Counted from the stretch's first letter, positions 51,417 through 60,819 are shown. The stretch: DNA of 64,000 nt from Pyxidicoccus xibeiensis (GCF_024198175.1 NZ_JAJVKV010000009.1:364377-428376); one strand, 5' to 3'. Numbers and translations are program-made. Notes: generated from the sequence alone by a model not told the origin.

Positions 51417-52103
51417 TCACGGGCACACGTGCCGCGAAGCCTCCAGCGACAGCGAGGTGGTCTCCGCCGGCAGCACGGTGAGCACGCGAGCCCCACCCGC
51501 CGCCGGGCGCGTGCCCAGGAAGCTGAACCCCTGGGGCAGCTCGCGCGGCCACGCGCTCCACGTCCCGCTGCCCTCGCGAGGCGGAGCGCCATCCACGAAC
51601 AGCACCGCCAGCCCCGAGTCGAGCGACGTGGCCAGCACGCGCTCCGTGCCTGCATCCAGCACGCCGTTCCGGTTGCGGTCCACGAACGACACGACGTGGC
51701 CCAGCGCGACGCGGCCCTGGCCCCCCAGCGGCGCGAGCGCGTGCTGGACGGCCGGAGCCGGCGTGGTGTCCAGCGGCAGCACGAAGCTGGACGGGAAGTG
51801 CGGCTGGAAGGACAGCGGCTCCAGGACGGCCCCCTGCTCCGCTCCACACGCGGAGCCCGCCTCCCGCAGCAGCGAGGCGAGCCGCTCGGTGGCGGCGAGG
51901 TCCGGCGCCCACGCCAGGGCCATCGCCGTGGGGCCCAGGGCACTGCCAATCTCCGCCCTCAGCTCGCCCTCCAGGATGGCCACGGGCTCGACGGGGTACG
52001 TCTCATCCGCGAGCCCGTACTCGCCGGAGCACCCTGCCAGCGCCCCGCCGACGAGGGACAGGCCGGCGGCGAGCAGCGAGACCGGGGTGTGGGGCTGGCG
52101 CAT
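51417..52103 (-). CDS. Lipoprotein of unknown function
   Basis: 228 residues. A lipoprotein signal ends GGALAGC. The mature part is a mix of short strands and Gly/Pro loops (FVDRNRNGVLDAGTERV is an EF-hand-like calcium loop). I do not recognise a domain. It ends 9 bp before the sigma gene start, on the same strand, so it may belong to the same transcript. Confidence 0.75.
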   Translation of the reverse strand: MRQPHTPVSLLAAGLSLVGGALAGCSGEYGLADETYPVEPVAILEGELRAEIGSALGPTAMALAWAPDLAATERLASLLREAGSACGAEQGAVLEPLSFQPHFPSSFVLPLDTTPAPAVQHALAPLGGQGRVALGHVVSFVDRNRNGVLDAGTERVLATSLDSGLAVLFVDGAPPREGSGTWSAWPRELPQGFSFLGTRPAAGGARVLTVLPAETTSLSLEASRHVCP

Positions 52104-52125
52104 GAGACGTCCTCCGTTGCAGGGT

Positions 52126-53505
52126 TCAGTCGCGTCGGGCGCGCTGGCGGAGCAGCACCAGCAGCGCCAGCAGACCGGATATCACGGGTGCGGCCCCGGC
52201 TGCCGAGGCGGCGCATCCGTGAGGGTCCTTCTCCTCGTCCTCGTCGATGCAGTCCCGGGCGGGAGCCCCCGGCGGGTAGATGTCGCACATGGCCTGCCGC
52301 GAGTCGGCATCGATGGCCCGCGTCGCGGACGGCCCCGCCGACGAGGTGGCGTACATCGTCGAGGCCGGGTCGGACGAGTGGTCCAGGCCGAGCGCGTGTC
52401 CCAGCTCGTGCGTCATCGTCCCCTGGAGGTCCTGGGTGGGGGTCGACGAGAAGTACACCGCGTTGAGCTCGATGTCCGCGTCCAGCAGCCGTCCCGTGCG
52501 CTGCTCGTAGGTCACCGTCGTCAGCGCCACCGTGGAGGGCGCGTGCGCCCAGCAGTCGGTCTGCGCCGGCTGGGTGCAGGCCCCGTCCCGCAGGAGGACG
52601 ACGTTCTCGTTGGGCCCGTTGCGCGAGTAGCCCACCTCGCGAGACGCCGTGGCGGGGCCGTCGGTGACACGGAGGCTGCCGCAGGACACCAGGACGTCAT
52701 CCCAGCTCTTCAGCGCGAGGCCCACCGCGGCCTGCCGCGCCGCGCAGTCCGGCTCGGTGGCCAGGCACTGCTGCTGATGGAAGGTGAGCGTGCTGTTCTC
52801 CGTCCACCACAGGCAGTGGCCCTCGCTGGCCCCATCGACGGGCGGCGCGCGGGTCCGGTGGTAGGCCGGCGGCGTCACGGGCTCGGGCTGCTCCTGCGTC
52901 CGCGCGGGACGGACCTGGGAAGGCGCCCCGCCCGCCGCGCGCACCTGCTCCCGGAGCGTCTGGAGGTCCAGCGTCCTGGGCGTCCCGGAGACCGGCTGGA
53001 GCGACAGCGGATCCAGCAGCGTCAGGCCTTCGGGCAACACCGAGGTGCCGAGCCTCACCTCCCCGTCCGCCGCGGGGACCACGCGAAAGCGCCCCTGGGA
53101 CAGCCCCACCACGTGGAGCCCGTCGAGGCCGCGCGCCAGGAAGAGGACCACCTCCTCACCGGGCCAGAGGTCCGCGGAGCCGCTGACCTGCTGGTGGATG
53201 CCGTCCACGGTGCCTCCGGGCTGGACGAGCGTCAGCGAGTCGTGCGCCACCGCGCCCATCAATGCCTCGTCCACCGCGAGCCGCACGTCCGTGACGATGC
53301 GCCCCGTGCCCGGAAGCCAGCGACTGGTGGTGCCCATCACCTTCCCCCGGACCACCAGGTCCGAGCCGCGCGTCAGCGAGGGCACGTCCAGGGCCATCAG
53401 CGTCGAGGCATGGACGGTGGGGGTGAGGAAGAAGAGGGCCAGCAGAGAGGACAGGGACAGCGTTCGCGCGCGCGTGCGGGCACGGCGGCTCCGGGTGGGG
53501 CTCAT
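52126..53505 (-). CDS. Matrixin-type zinc metalloprotease with MYXO-CTERM-like sorting tail
   Basis: 459 residues from ATG 53505. A Sec signal covers residues 1-33 (VHAST). The zinc site is HELGHALGLDHSSD in the C-terminal half, the extended HExxHxxGxxH motif, with the Met-turn at STMYATS. A tail GCAASAAGAAP-(hydrophobic)-LLRQRARRD matches MYXO-CTERM: Cys, a TM-like stretch and Arg cluster, the signal used by myxosortase in myxobacteria. The N-terminal 150 residues are beta-rich and unassigned. Divergent from the subtilase gene (197-bp gap). Confidence 0.9.
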   Translation of the reverse strand: MSPTRSRRARTRARTLSLSSLLALFFLTPTVHASTLMALDVPSLTRGSDLVVRGKVMGTTSRWLPGTGRIVTDVRLAVDEALMGAVAHDSLTLVQPGGTVDGIHQQVSGSADLWPGEEVVLFLARGLDGLHVVGLSQGRFRVVPAADGEVRLGTSVLPEGLTLLDPLSLQPVSGTPRTLDLQTLREQVRAAGGAPSQVRPARTQEQPEPVTPPAYHRTRAPPVDGASEGHCLWWTENSTLTFHQQQCLATEPDCAARQAAVGLALKSWDDVLVSCGSLRVTDGPATASREVGYSRNGPNENVVLLRDGACTQPAQTDCWAHAPSTVALTTVTYEQRTGRLLDADIELNAVYFSSTPTQDLQGTMTHELGHALGLDHSSDPASTMYATSSAGPSATRAIDADSRQAMCDIYPPGAPARDCIDEDEEKDPHGCAASAAGAAPVISGLLALLVLLRQRARRD

Positions 53506-53702
53506 CGGGTCGCTCCTGGGAAAATGCGTCACATCGCTCCCAGGACCGGGGCAGCGGCAGAAACTGGCACCCCCTATTTTTGACCGAGCGACCTGTTGCT
53601 CCGCAGGCCACGTGGACCGCGGGGTTGTTGTCCCCGAAGCCACGCTCCGGCGCGGCGCTCGGGCGGAGCAGCCGAGGCACGACGCTTGCGTTGGGGCCCG
53701 GC

Positions 53703-56216
53703 ATGCACAAATCCCCTCCACGCCCCCTCTCCGCCGTCCTTCTCTCATGCCTCGCCTGGCTTTCCTGTGGCGAGGCCCCCGCCAGCGCCAGCCCCCAGGA
53801 AGCGCCCGCGGGCTTCCGCCATCGAATCACCCGGAAGTCCCAGTCCCCGCTTCCGGCCACGCCCGGGAGGGCCGTGGCGGAGGCACGGAGCGCCCGCGGA
53901 CTCAACCACCGCTATGTGGCCAACGAGGTCCTCATCGCCACGGATGACCCCGCGGAGCTCCAGGCCTTCCTGAAGCGCGTCGGAGGCACCGTGGTGGGCG
54001 ACGACTCGGTTCCCCCGCCGCCGCCCGGCTCGGGCATCAAGCCGCGCGACGTCGACACCGCGCCGCACCAGTACACCGTCCGCGTGGACACGTCCGGCGT
54101 CAGCCTGGCGGACCTGGACACCCACGCCGCCCGGGCGGGGCTCTCGGGAGAGGTGACGTTCTCCGACGACGGGGCCGCGCGACTGCTGGCCCTGGTGGCG
54201 CGCGAGAAGGCGAACGGCCTGCGCGTCTCGCCCAACTTCCTCTTCGAGTCGAGCCTCATCACCTCCTCGCAGGAGCACCCCGCCGGAGCGGGCTTCGCCA
54301 ACCCCTTCACCGAGGTCCCGTTCGCCACCACCGGGAGCCGGAGCAACATGGTGCTCCTGTGGCAGTTCGTGGCGGCCCAGCCTCCGCCGCGCCGCAGCAG
54401 CGTCGCCATCATCGATGGTGGCTTCTGGCTGGATGCGACGGGCCGGCCCTTCACCAGCCGCACGGATGGAACCTGGGCCTCCGACTTCCCGGAGGCGCCG
54501 GTGCAGTACGACTTCGTGGCGGATGACTACCTCGCGGACGGCCCCAATCTGGACGCCTGCACCGGCGGCAGTCCCTGCCCGTGGCACGGCAACGGCGCGG
54601 CGGGTGTCGCGGTGGGCCGCTTCGACAACCAGTACGGCGGCGCGGGCACCGGTGGCCAGGTGGCGGACCCCATGCTGTTCAAGACGGACAGTGACTGGGG
54701 GAAGACGGCCCGCTCCATCCGCACGGCCGTGTCCTGGGGCGCGGACGTCATCTCCATGAGCTTTGGCGCCAACTGCGACAACGTCTTCTGTGACGCCTTC
54801 TTCGAGACGAACCTCTACCCCGCGCTCCGCAACGCCCGCGACAACGGGGTGGTGATGGTCGCCGCGGCGGGCAACGAGGCCGAGTCGGCCAACGGCAAGG
54901 TGCCGTGCAAGGCCGCCGAGGACGTCATCTGCGTGGGCGCCCTGGAGAACGGCACCCTCCTGGCCAAGGGCTACTCCAACTCGGGCACCAGCGTGGACCT
55001 CTGGGCGCCTACGGACGTCCTCACGCTCCCGGACGGAGACACCACGCCCAACCGCACGTCCTTCGGAGGGACGAGCGCCTCCGCGCCCTTCGTCGCCGGT
55101 GTCGCGGCGGTGATGCGCGCGTATGACTCCACCCTCACCTCCGCCGAGGTGACGAACATCCTGCGCGCCACGGCGTGGACGGACTCCACGGACCCCAAGG
55201 TGACGCATGCCCTCAACGCGTACCGTGCGCTGCGCGAGGTGACTCCCGGCCTCAACGCGCCCCCGCACGTGACGGTGGTGCGCCAGGGCAGCACCAGCCT
55301 CGTCGTGGACCTCAACCGGGGGTTCAACGTGAGGGCGCAGGCGAGGGACTTGGAGGACGGCGACCCGTGCTGCACGGTGACGTGGAGCCCGGCACCGACC
55401 GCCACCAGCGACAGCGGCCGCAATGCCGTCTTCACGCTGACCACGGTGGGCTCGCGCACCCTGACCGCCACCGTCACCGACCGCGGGGGCGCCACGTCCA
55501 CGGCGTCGCTCACGGTGACGGTGCGCAACTCCAGCCCCGTGGCCACCATCCAGCAGCCCCTTCCCGGAGCGTCGATTCCCGCGGGGGCCCCGCGGCAGCT
55601 GCTCGGCTCCGCCACGGACTTCAATGAGCCCGGCGAGGTGCTCGCCTGCAGCCGCCTGCGCTGGACGAGCAGCAACGCCGCGGACGCCTCCTTCCCCGTG
55701 ACGGGCTGCGACGTGCGCGTCACCTTCGCCACCACCGGCGCCCGGACGCTCACCCTCACGGCGACGGACCCTCAGGGCTTCACGGGACGCGCCACGGTGA
55801 GCGTCAACGTGACACCCGCGCCCATCAACTACGGGCCGACCATCTCCTTCGGCGCGCTGCCGGCGAAGACGTACGAGGATGGCTACTCCTCGTCCGTCAA
55901 CTTCAACCTCAGCGCCAGCGCCACCGACCCCGAGGGCAACACGCCCATCACCTACCGGTGGAAGGCGACGTCGTACCGGCCCAACACCACCACCCGGTAC
56001 GCGGGGCCCGTCTACATCACCTCGGCCACCACGGCATCCGCCAACCTGAGCTGGAAGCCGGACAACACGCCGTCTCTGTTCGGCGGTTTCTCCGTCTTCG
56101 GCAACGCCTGCTACAACGGCCAGAACGTGCTGCTGGAGCTGGAGGCCACCGACAGCCTGGGCAACAAGAGCATCCGGGCGCAGACCGTGAAGGTCTACCT
56201 CTGCCAGCTGTTCTAG
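53703..56216 (+). CDS. Subtilase (S8) serine protease, predicted exported
   Basis: 837 residues from ATG 53703. A lipoprotein-like signal ends LAWLSC. Residues 60-230 are a propeptide-like region. The triad is Asp238 (VAIIDGGFW), His295 (WHGNGAAGVAVG) and Ser458 (FGGTSASAPFVAG), with the oxyanion Asn in AAGNEA. Residues 550-837 are Ig/PKD-like modules (VTDRGGATSTASLTVTV, YRWKATSYRPNTTTR). Known: S8 proteases of myxobacteria digest prey protein. Two of the three catalytic motifs are slightly atypical (DGG, HGN). A strong 11-bp hairpin follows. Confidence 0.93.
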   Translation: MHKSPPRPLSAVLLSCLAWLSCGEAPASASPQEAPAGFRHRITRKSQSPLPATPGRAVAEARSARGLNHRYVANEVLIATDDPAELQAFLKRVGGTVVGDDSVPPPPPGSGIKPRDVDTAPHQYTVRVDTSGVSLADLDTHAARAGLSGEVTFSDDGAARLLALVAREKANGLRVSPNFLFESSLITSSQEHPAGAGFANPFTEVPFATTGSRSNMVLLWQFVAAQPPPRRSSVAIIDGGFWLDATGRPFTSRTDGTWASDFPEAPVQYDFVADDYLADGPNLDACTGGSPCPWHGNGAAGVAVGRFDNQYGGAGTGGQVADPMLFKTDSDWGKTARSIRTAVSWGADVISMSFGANCDNVFCDAFFETNLYPALRNARDNGVVMVAAAGNEAESANGKVPCKAAEDVICVGALENGTLLAKGYSNSGTSVDLWAPTDVLTLPDGDTTPNRTSFGGTSASAPFVAGVAAVMRAYDSTLTSAEVTNILRATAWTDSTDPKVTHALNAYRALREVTPGLNAPPHVTVVRQGSTSLVVDLNRGFNVRAQARDLEDGDPCCTVTWSPAPTATSDSGRNAVFTLTTVGSRTLTATVTDRGGATSTASLTVTVRNSSPVATIQQPLPGASIPAGAPRQLLGSATDFNEPGEVLACSRLRWTSSNAADASFPVTGCDVRVTFATTGARTLTLTATDPQGFTGRATVSVNVTPAPINYGPTISFGALPAKTYEDGYSSSVNFNLSASATDPEGNTPITYRWKATSYRPNTTTRYAGPVYITSATTASANLSWKPDNTPSLFGGFSVFGNACYNGQNVLLELEATDSLGNKSIRAQTVKVYLCQLF

Positions 56217-56228
56217 CCAGACGCCGAG

Positions 56229-56257
56229 GCCGGGAGCGGCAGGTCTCCGCTCCCGGC
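56229..56257. terminator. Hairpin terminator after the subtilase gene
   Basis: GCCGGGAGCGG (56229-56239) pairs perfectly with CCGCTCCCGGC (56247-56257) around a 7-nt loop, 12 nt after the stop, between convergent genes. No T-run, common in very GC-rich genomes. Confidence 0.7.
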
Positions 56258-56285
56258 CCGGCTCAGCCCGGGCGCACGGCCAGGC

Positions 56286-56870
56286 TCAGCACTCGTGGCC
56301 GTGGTCCTGCTCGAACACCAGGACGCGGCGCGACTGCGGGAAGTAGATGACGTACATCTCCCAGACCATGCACGCGTCCGGCCACATCTCGCGGCGGTAG
56401 GTCCAGCCCGTCACCTGGACGCTCTCCGTGCCGTTGCTGTACTCGTTGAGCAGGTCCGGGTTCAGCGACGAGAAGCGCGAGATGAGCCGGCTCTGGACGA
56501 ACTGCGCGTAGCTCATGTTCGACAGGCGGATGCCGTCCATCGCGTAGCTGCGCTCCACCTGCATCACCGCGTCGGCGACGGCGTTCAGGCTCGCCGGCGT
56601 CGTCTGGCTCCAGGAGAAGGAGTAGCCGCGCAGCTCGCCGTAGCAGTCGTACTCGCTGCCACACGCCGCGTTGGCCGCCGCCAGCTCTGCCTGGAGGCTG
56701 CTGCTCACCGGGTACTCGTTGAGCGTCAGCGAGGTGAGGTTGGAGCCGATCGGGTGCGCCCCCTGCGTGTCGGTTCCGGTGGGCGCATCACCTGAGGGAG
56801 CGTCGGTGGGACCACAGGCGCCCAGCAGCAACGCAGGCACCAGCCAGAGGGACTTGAAGGAACGGAGCAT
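56286..56870 (-). CDS. Lipoprotein of unknown function
   Basis: 194 residues from ATG 56870 (GAGG 8 nt upstream). The signal ends ALLLGAC, followed by Gly/Ser/Thr/Asp linker. The mature domain is helical in the middle (SLNAVADAVMQVERSYAMDG, YAQFVQSRLISRFSSL) with four Cys that could pair. I do not recognise it. It is convergent with the subtilase and followed downstream by no gene on its strand. Confidence 0.75.
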   Translation of the reverse strand: MLRSFKSLWLVPALLLGACGPTDAPSGDAPTGTDTQGAHPIGSNLTSLTLNEYPVSSSLQAELAAANAACGSEYDCYGELRGYSFSWSQTTPASLNAVADAVMQVERSYAMDGIRLSNMSYAQFVQSRLISRFSSLNPDLLNEYSNGTESVQVTGWTYRREMWPDACMVWEMYVIYFPQSRRVLVFEQDHGHEC

Positions 56871-56993
56871 GGAGACGACCTCGTTGAATGGGGGGAATGG
56901 CACACCCCTGTTCGCCACCGACACCCTGCCCACCCGGGTGAGCCACGCGCAGCATAGGCGCGGGGGCCGACGTCCCCCAGGACTTGATGCATC

Positions 56994-58148
56994 TCAGTTG
57001 CGTGACTTCAGCGCGTACCAGCGCGCCTTGTCGTGGAAGCCCACCCAGAAGCCTTTTCCGTCCGAGGTCGCAATGACCGTGTTGAGCGAATCATCCAGCT
57101 CCCACGTTTCCAGCAGCGTGCCATCGAAGCGGTAGTGGCGGACGCGCCCGACGTCCGGCCCCCGTCCCTCCGGCGTCACGCGCTCCCCCAGCAGGAAGCC
57201 CTGGCCATCGGCGGTGGGCTCCACGATGGCGGCGCGCACCCAGTCCAGGTTGGTGAAGAAGACGGCGGGCTCGCCGGTGGCCACGTCGCGGATGTCCAGC
57301 AGGTCATCCGGCCTTCCGTCCTTCGACTCCACGACGATGGTGACCAGGTGCCGTCCATCCGGAAGGAAGGACACCCTGTCGAGCCTCCGCCCTGGGGCGA
57401 CAGTCATCGTGGTGCGGGTGCGCTCCTCCGGAGGCCACGTCTCCAGGCCGTACCGGGCGAGCACCACCTCTCCCAGGTACGCGTTGCCAGGGGCGTGGAT
57501 GCAGGCGATGAGCAGCTCCGTGCGCGTCTCCACGACGTCACAGTTCTCGTCTTCCAGAGGCAGGGGCATCCGCAGCTGACGGCCCGACGCGAGGTCGATG
57601 AGCTCCAGCGGCTCCCTCACCGGCATCGCCTCCCACACGTAGATCCTCCCGGTGGAGGCGCCCACGCGGACGCGCAGGTCGCCGCGCCGGGCGCTCAGCA
57701 GATAGCTCTTCTCCTCGAGCCGTCCCTTCAGCGGAGTGCCCTCCTGCCGCTCCAGGTCGATGATGCACGACGCGCTGACGCTCCGGCCCCGGTGGCCGAA
57801 CAGGTCGCCTCCACCGCCCCGGCTCAGCTTCGAGAACACGAGCGCCCGCTTGCCGCCGGGGAAGAGCTCGAAGATCTGCGAGTCGGAGAGCGACCCCTCC
57901 GGGATGCAGCCGAAGCGGGCCAGCGGGATGCGCTGCTCCACCTCGCCCTGCCTGCGCACCAGGTCGTTGTCGCGCAGGTAGATGAGGAAGGTCCGCTCAG
58001 GGTCCGCCTTCAGGAGCCCGCTCGACAGCTTGAGCCGTGGCGCGCAGCCCGCCAGGGCCAGCAGCAGCAGGGACACCAGTCCCTCGAGGGCCATGGCGCG
58101 CGCGCGCCGCCGGAGCAGGAAGGGACGAGGTGCGAGAGTGGAGCCCAT
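56994..58148 (-). CDS. Beta-propeller-like (WD40/TolB-type) lipoprotein
   Basis: 384 residues from ATG 58148 (an ATG at 58094 leaves a shorter signal). A lipoprotein signal ends LLLLALAGC. Blade-like strand repeats follow (RVSFLPDGRHLVTIVVES, IYVWEAMPVREPLELIDLASGRQL), with SDGK and PDGR turn motifs typical of TolB/WD40-like propellers. No catalytic signature. It is transcribed away from the RCC1 gene, the two starts being 125 bp apart. Confidence 0.75.
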   Translation of the reverse strand: MGSTLAPRPFLLRRRARAMALEGLVSLLLLALAGCAPRLKLSSGLLKADPERTFLIYLRDNDLVRRQGEVEQRIPLARFGCIPEGSLSDSQIFELFPGGKRALVFSKLSRGGGGDLFGHRGRSVSASCIIDLERQEGTPLKGRLEEKSYLLSARRGDLRVRVGASTGRIYVWEAMPVREPLELIDLASGRQLRMPLPLEDENCDVVETRTELLIACIHAPGNAYLGEVVLARYGLETWPPEERTRTTMTVAPGRRLDRVSFLPDGRHLVTIVVESKDGRPDDLLDIRDVATGEPAVFFTNLDWVRAAIVEPTADGQGFLLGERVTPEGRGPDVGRVRHYRFDGTLLETWELDDSLNTVIATSDGKGFWVGFHDKARWYALKSRN

Positions 58149-58273
58149 GCACTCAGCCTGGAACGGCGGCGCGGCCCGGGGCAAGGCCCCGCCCGTCCGG
58201 GAAGAATCGAAGGTCCGGCCGTTCCCCGCAGGCGGATGGCAGAAGCCATCGGCACAACGGAAGAGAGCGCGTC

Positions 58274-59488
58274 ATGACTGTCGAAACTCCCGTATTCCAG
58301 CGGCGGCAACCTCGCCGGTGGTTGTCATTCCTGCCCGTGGTGGGAGGCCTGCTGCTGAGTGCGTGCGGCGTGTCTCCAGAAGAGGGTGAAGCAGGCCTGG
58401 CCTCACACCCCCTGCCCCTCCTCGCAACGAACCCGGACCGGTTCCGCCTGGCGGCGGGCCATCACCATTCCCTGCTGTTGAACGCGAGCGGCGGCGTGCG
58501 GACCTGGGGTGCCAACGACAGGGCCCAGCTCGGCGACGGCACCACCGTGGGCCGGAAGCTGCCCGTCAGCCCCCTGGGCCTGCCCGCGGCGAGGGCCATC
58601 GCGTGTGACGCCAGCCATGGCGTGGCACTGCTCGCCGACGGCACGGTGCGCACCTGGGGATACAACGACAACGGCCAGCTCGGCGATGGCACCACCACGA
58701 CCCGCCTCGCGCCCGTGCCCGTCCCGGGCCTGTCGGCCGTGGTGGCCGTGGCGTCTGGAGGCTTCCACTCGCTCGCGCTCCTCGCTGACGGCACCGTGCG
58801 GGCCTGGGGTGACAACGCCAGCGGCCAGCTCGGAGACGGGAGCACCACCGACCGCCACGTGCCTGTGGCCGTCGCGGGGCTGACGAACGTGGTGGCCATC
58901 GCGGCGGGGGCGCAGCACTCGCTGGCGCTGCTGTCCAACGGCACCGTGCGCGCCTGGGGCCACAACACCGCCGGCCAGCTGGGCGACGGCACGAAGCAGG
59001 GCCGGCCGATACCCGGGGCCGTCACCGGTCTGACGAACGTGGTGTCCATCGCGGGTGGCAACTTCTACTCCCTGGCGGTGCGCTCGGATGGGACGGTGTT
59101 CGCCTGGGGGTCCAATGCGTATGGAGAGTTGGGAGACGGCACGATGACCACCTTCCGTCCCTTCCCCGCGTCGGTGCCAGGGATTGCGGGCGCGGTGGCC
59201 GTCTCCGCGGGCTTCACCCACTCGCTGGCCCTGCTGTCCAACGGCACCGTGCGCGCCTGGGGTGAGAACTTCGCGGGCCAGGTGGGCAATGGCACGCATG
59301 GCAGTCGCTCGATGGCGGTGCCTGTCACCGGCCTGTCCGGCGTGGTGGCCGTCGCGGCCGGTGGCACTCACTCGCTGGCCCTGCTGTCGGACGGCACCGC
59401 GCGATCCTGGGGCTCCAACGCCTCGGGCGAGCTCGGTGACGGCAGCACCACCCCGCGCAACGTCCCGGGGCCGGTCACCGGACTGTAG
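58274..59488 (+). CDS. RCC1-repeat beta-propeller lipoprotein
   Basis: 404 residues. A lipoprotein signal ends LLLSAC. Seven RCC1 repeats of about 51 residues carry the pattern H-S-L-A-L-L-x-(D/N)-G-T-V-R-(A/T)-W-G-x-N-x-x-G-Q-L-G-D-G-(T/S)-T. Known: RCC1-type propellers in bacteria are secreted or surface proteins. Repeat DNA is also recurrent (GGCACCGTGCG), so the locus could recombine. A long intergenic hairpin at 59600 lies downstream. Confidence 0.92.
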   Translation: MTVETPVFQRRQPRRWLSFLPVVGGLLLSACGVSPEEGEAGLASHPLPLLATNPDRFRLAAGHHHSLLLNASGGVRTWGANDRAQLGDGTTVGRKLPVSPLGLPAARAIACDASHGVALLADGTVRTWGYNDNGQLGDGTTTTRLAPVPVPGLSAVVAVASGGFHSLALLADGTVRAWGDNASGQLGDGSTTDRHVPVAVAGLTNVVAIAAGAQHSLALLSNGTVRAWGHNTAGQLGDGTKQGRPIPGAVTGLTNVVSIAGGNFYSLAVRSDGTVFAWGSNAYGELGDGTMTTFRPFPASVPGIAGAVAVSAGFTHSLALLSNGTVRAWGENFAGQVGNGTHGSRSMAVPVTGLSGVVAVAAGGTHSLALLSDGTARSWGSNASGELGDGSTTPRNVPGPVTGL

Positions 59489-59599
59489 GCCTCGGATGCC
59501 AGGGCGCCGTCCCTGGCGCCATGTCGGCGTGACGGGGCTGATGCCACGACATGGTGGGACCGGGCAATGGCGTTGCATGAAGCAGATGTGACTGGAAAT

Positions 59600-59624
59600 G
59601 GCGGCGGGTTCGATTCCCGCCGCC
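59600..59624 (+). other. tRNA/tmRNA T-arm-like hairpin, left candidate att site
   Basis: GGCGGCGGG-TTCGATT-CCCGCCGCC is a perfect 9-bp stem with the T-loop sequence TTCGATT, as found at the 3' ends of tmRNA and tRNA genes. No complete tRNA is present: only about 36 nt separate the nearest possible acceptor-like sequence from it. No T-run follows. Confidence 0.55.
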
Positions 59625-59712
59625 TTGGCGCGAATGCGCCGCCATGGCAGGTACGAGCCCAGCCGCGTCCATTCCGCATGGCTATCGACCAGGTCTCCCT
59701 CGCCCTGCTAGA

Positions 59713-60144
59713 ATGTCCTATGTGCCGAGGCGCTTCGCGATCCTCTTGCTGGTGACACTCGCGATGCCGGGGTGTGCAGTCAACTCAGGCGGACGCAGAG
59801 GGGAACTTTACCAGGCTGCCCCGGTCTCTGGCCCTGATCTGCCACCCCCAACCGAGGGGCATGTGGCGTCGTTCTGCGAGCTGAACCCGGAAGCCTGTTT
59901 GGAGCCGCTGCCTGCCCCAGCGCCTGGGGAGGCCGAGACCACAGCGGACCCATGGAAGTCTTTCGCATGCATCCAGGCATGCCAGGCAGGCAGTCATGCG
60001 ATGGAGAAGTTCTGCGAGAACCTTCCAGGAAGGACGAAGCGACAGCAGAAGCTCAAGGCCATTTGCTTTGGCTCGTGCTACGCGGGCAAAGCCGCATGCC
60101 TCGTATTCTGCCGGGCCTACTTTGGTCCTCCCAGGGAACCATGA
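59713..60144 (+). CDS. Cys-rich lipoprotein, possible Sit-like polymorphic toxin
   Basis: 143 residues from ATG 59713. A lipoprotein signal ends VTLAMPGC. A Pro/Gly-rich linker follows to about residue 75, then a conserved-looking core with SFACIQACQAGSHAMEKFC and AICFGSCYAGKAACLVFCRAYFG (at least eight Cys). Architecture (short lipoprotein, polymorphic C-terminal domain, gene overlapping an immunity-like gene) is that of SitA outer-membrane-exchange toxins of myxobacteria, but I cannot assign a Sit subfamily. Base composition is more even than the neighbours, which suggests transfer. Confidence 0.6.
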   Translation: MSYVPRRFAILLLVTLAMPGCAVNSGGRRGELYQAAPVSGPDLPPPTEGHVASFCELNPEACLEPLPAPAPGEAETTADPWKSFACIQACQAGSHAMEKFCENLPGRTKRQQKLKAICFGSCYAGKAACLVFCRAYFGPPREP

Positions 60145-60566
60145 GGTCACGATCCATGCCTGAGAAGGATGAGAACTGGCGTCCGAAATTGAGGCGGATT
60201 GAGGACCCAATTGCTGAGGATTTCTGGGAGTACACTACCCCCTCAGGCAAGCAGCGTATCTCGAGGCTCACGGTGGGCCGCCCGGTGCACTACCCCGAGC
60301 GGCGGCTCTGGTATTGCCCGGTACTGATCGAGGGCTACACCAAACCTCGGTTCAGACCGATCTTTGGCATGGGGCCTGTGGACTCGCTGATGAACGCGAT
60401 GACCTTCGTCCGAAGGTTCTTCGAGGAGAATTTCGAGGTGCTGCCCGGAGCAATGCCAGCAAGCGCCCAGCGGACCCGCCCGCCTGGTGTTGCCAAACGG
60501 TCCGCGCCGCAAAGGACGCCCCAGAAGAAACACCCGAGGAAGGCTCGAACCCGTCGGGCGAAATGA
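60141..60566 (+). CDS. DUF6968-like protein, probable immunity protein
   Basis: 141 residues from ATG 60141, overlapping the lipoprotein stop by 4 bp (ATGA). The core FWEYTTPSGKQRISRLTVGRP, WYCPVLIEGY and FGMGPVDSLMNAMTFVRRFFEE resembles DUF6968-type proteins, which have been found as immunity partners. A basic Arg/Lys/Pro-rich tail of 45 residues follows. No signal peptide, so cytoplasmic, as an immunity protein for an imported toxin should be. Assignment by pattern only. Confidence 0.6.
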   Translation: MRSRSMPEKDENWRPKLRRIEDPIAEDFWEYTTPSGKQRISRLTVGRPVHYPERRLWYCPVLIEGYTKPRFRPIFGMGPVDSLMNAMTFVRRFFEENFEVLPGAMPASAQRTRPPGVAKRSAPQRTPQKKHPRKARTRRAK

Positions 60567-60819
60567 AGATGCCGTTCTCCGGCGCTCCATCGAGATCAGT
60601 CCCGTCAGCGACATGGCGTCACTTGCCCTGCAGCGGTCAGCGCCTACCCAGACTCCCCGCTGAGCAGGGAGTGTGGCTGCTTGCTTGGGATGGCGCTCTA
60701 ACGCCACCCCTGGGGCTGATAGCCCCAGACCTTCAATCTTCTACCAGTGTCTGGATTGCACGTCGAAGGCCCTTTTCCTATCGCCTTGTCTGCGGCTTCG
60801 ACTCCCGCCGTCTCCACAG
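60567..60819. other. Intergenic region, end of cassette
   Basis: 253 bp without a supported gene. Short open frames on both strands have no coding bias. A second tmRNA-3'-end-like sequence lies at 60792-60817. I see no clear promoter or terminator. Confidence 0.4.
60792..60817 (+). other. tmRNA 3'-end-like sequence, right candidate att site
   Basis: GCGGCTTCGACTCCCGCCG, then TCTCCACA, closely resembles the T-arm and acceptor 3' end of bacterial tmRNA (…TTCGACTCCCGCCGTCTCCACCA-type). It matches the left site at 19 of 26 aligned positions. No 5' half of tmRNA is visible. Confidence 0.5.

Noticed and set aside
59555..59630. A tRNA gene at the T-arm-like hairpin
   Set aside because: The T-loop and stem look right, but there is no room or sequence for acceptor 5' strand, D-arm and anticodon arm; at most it is a fragment or attachment site.
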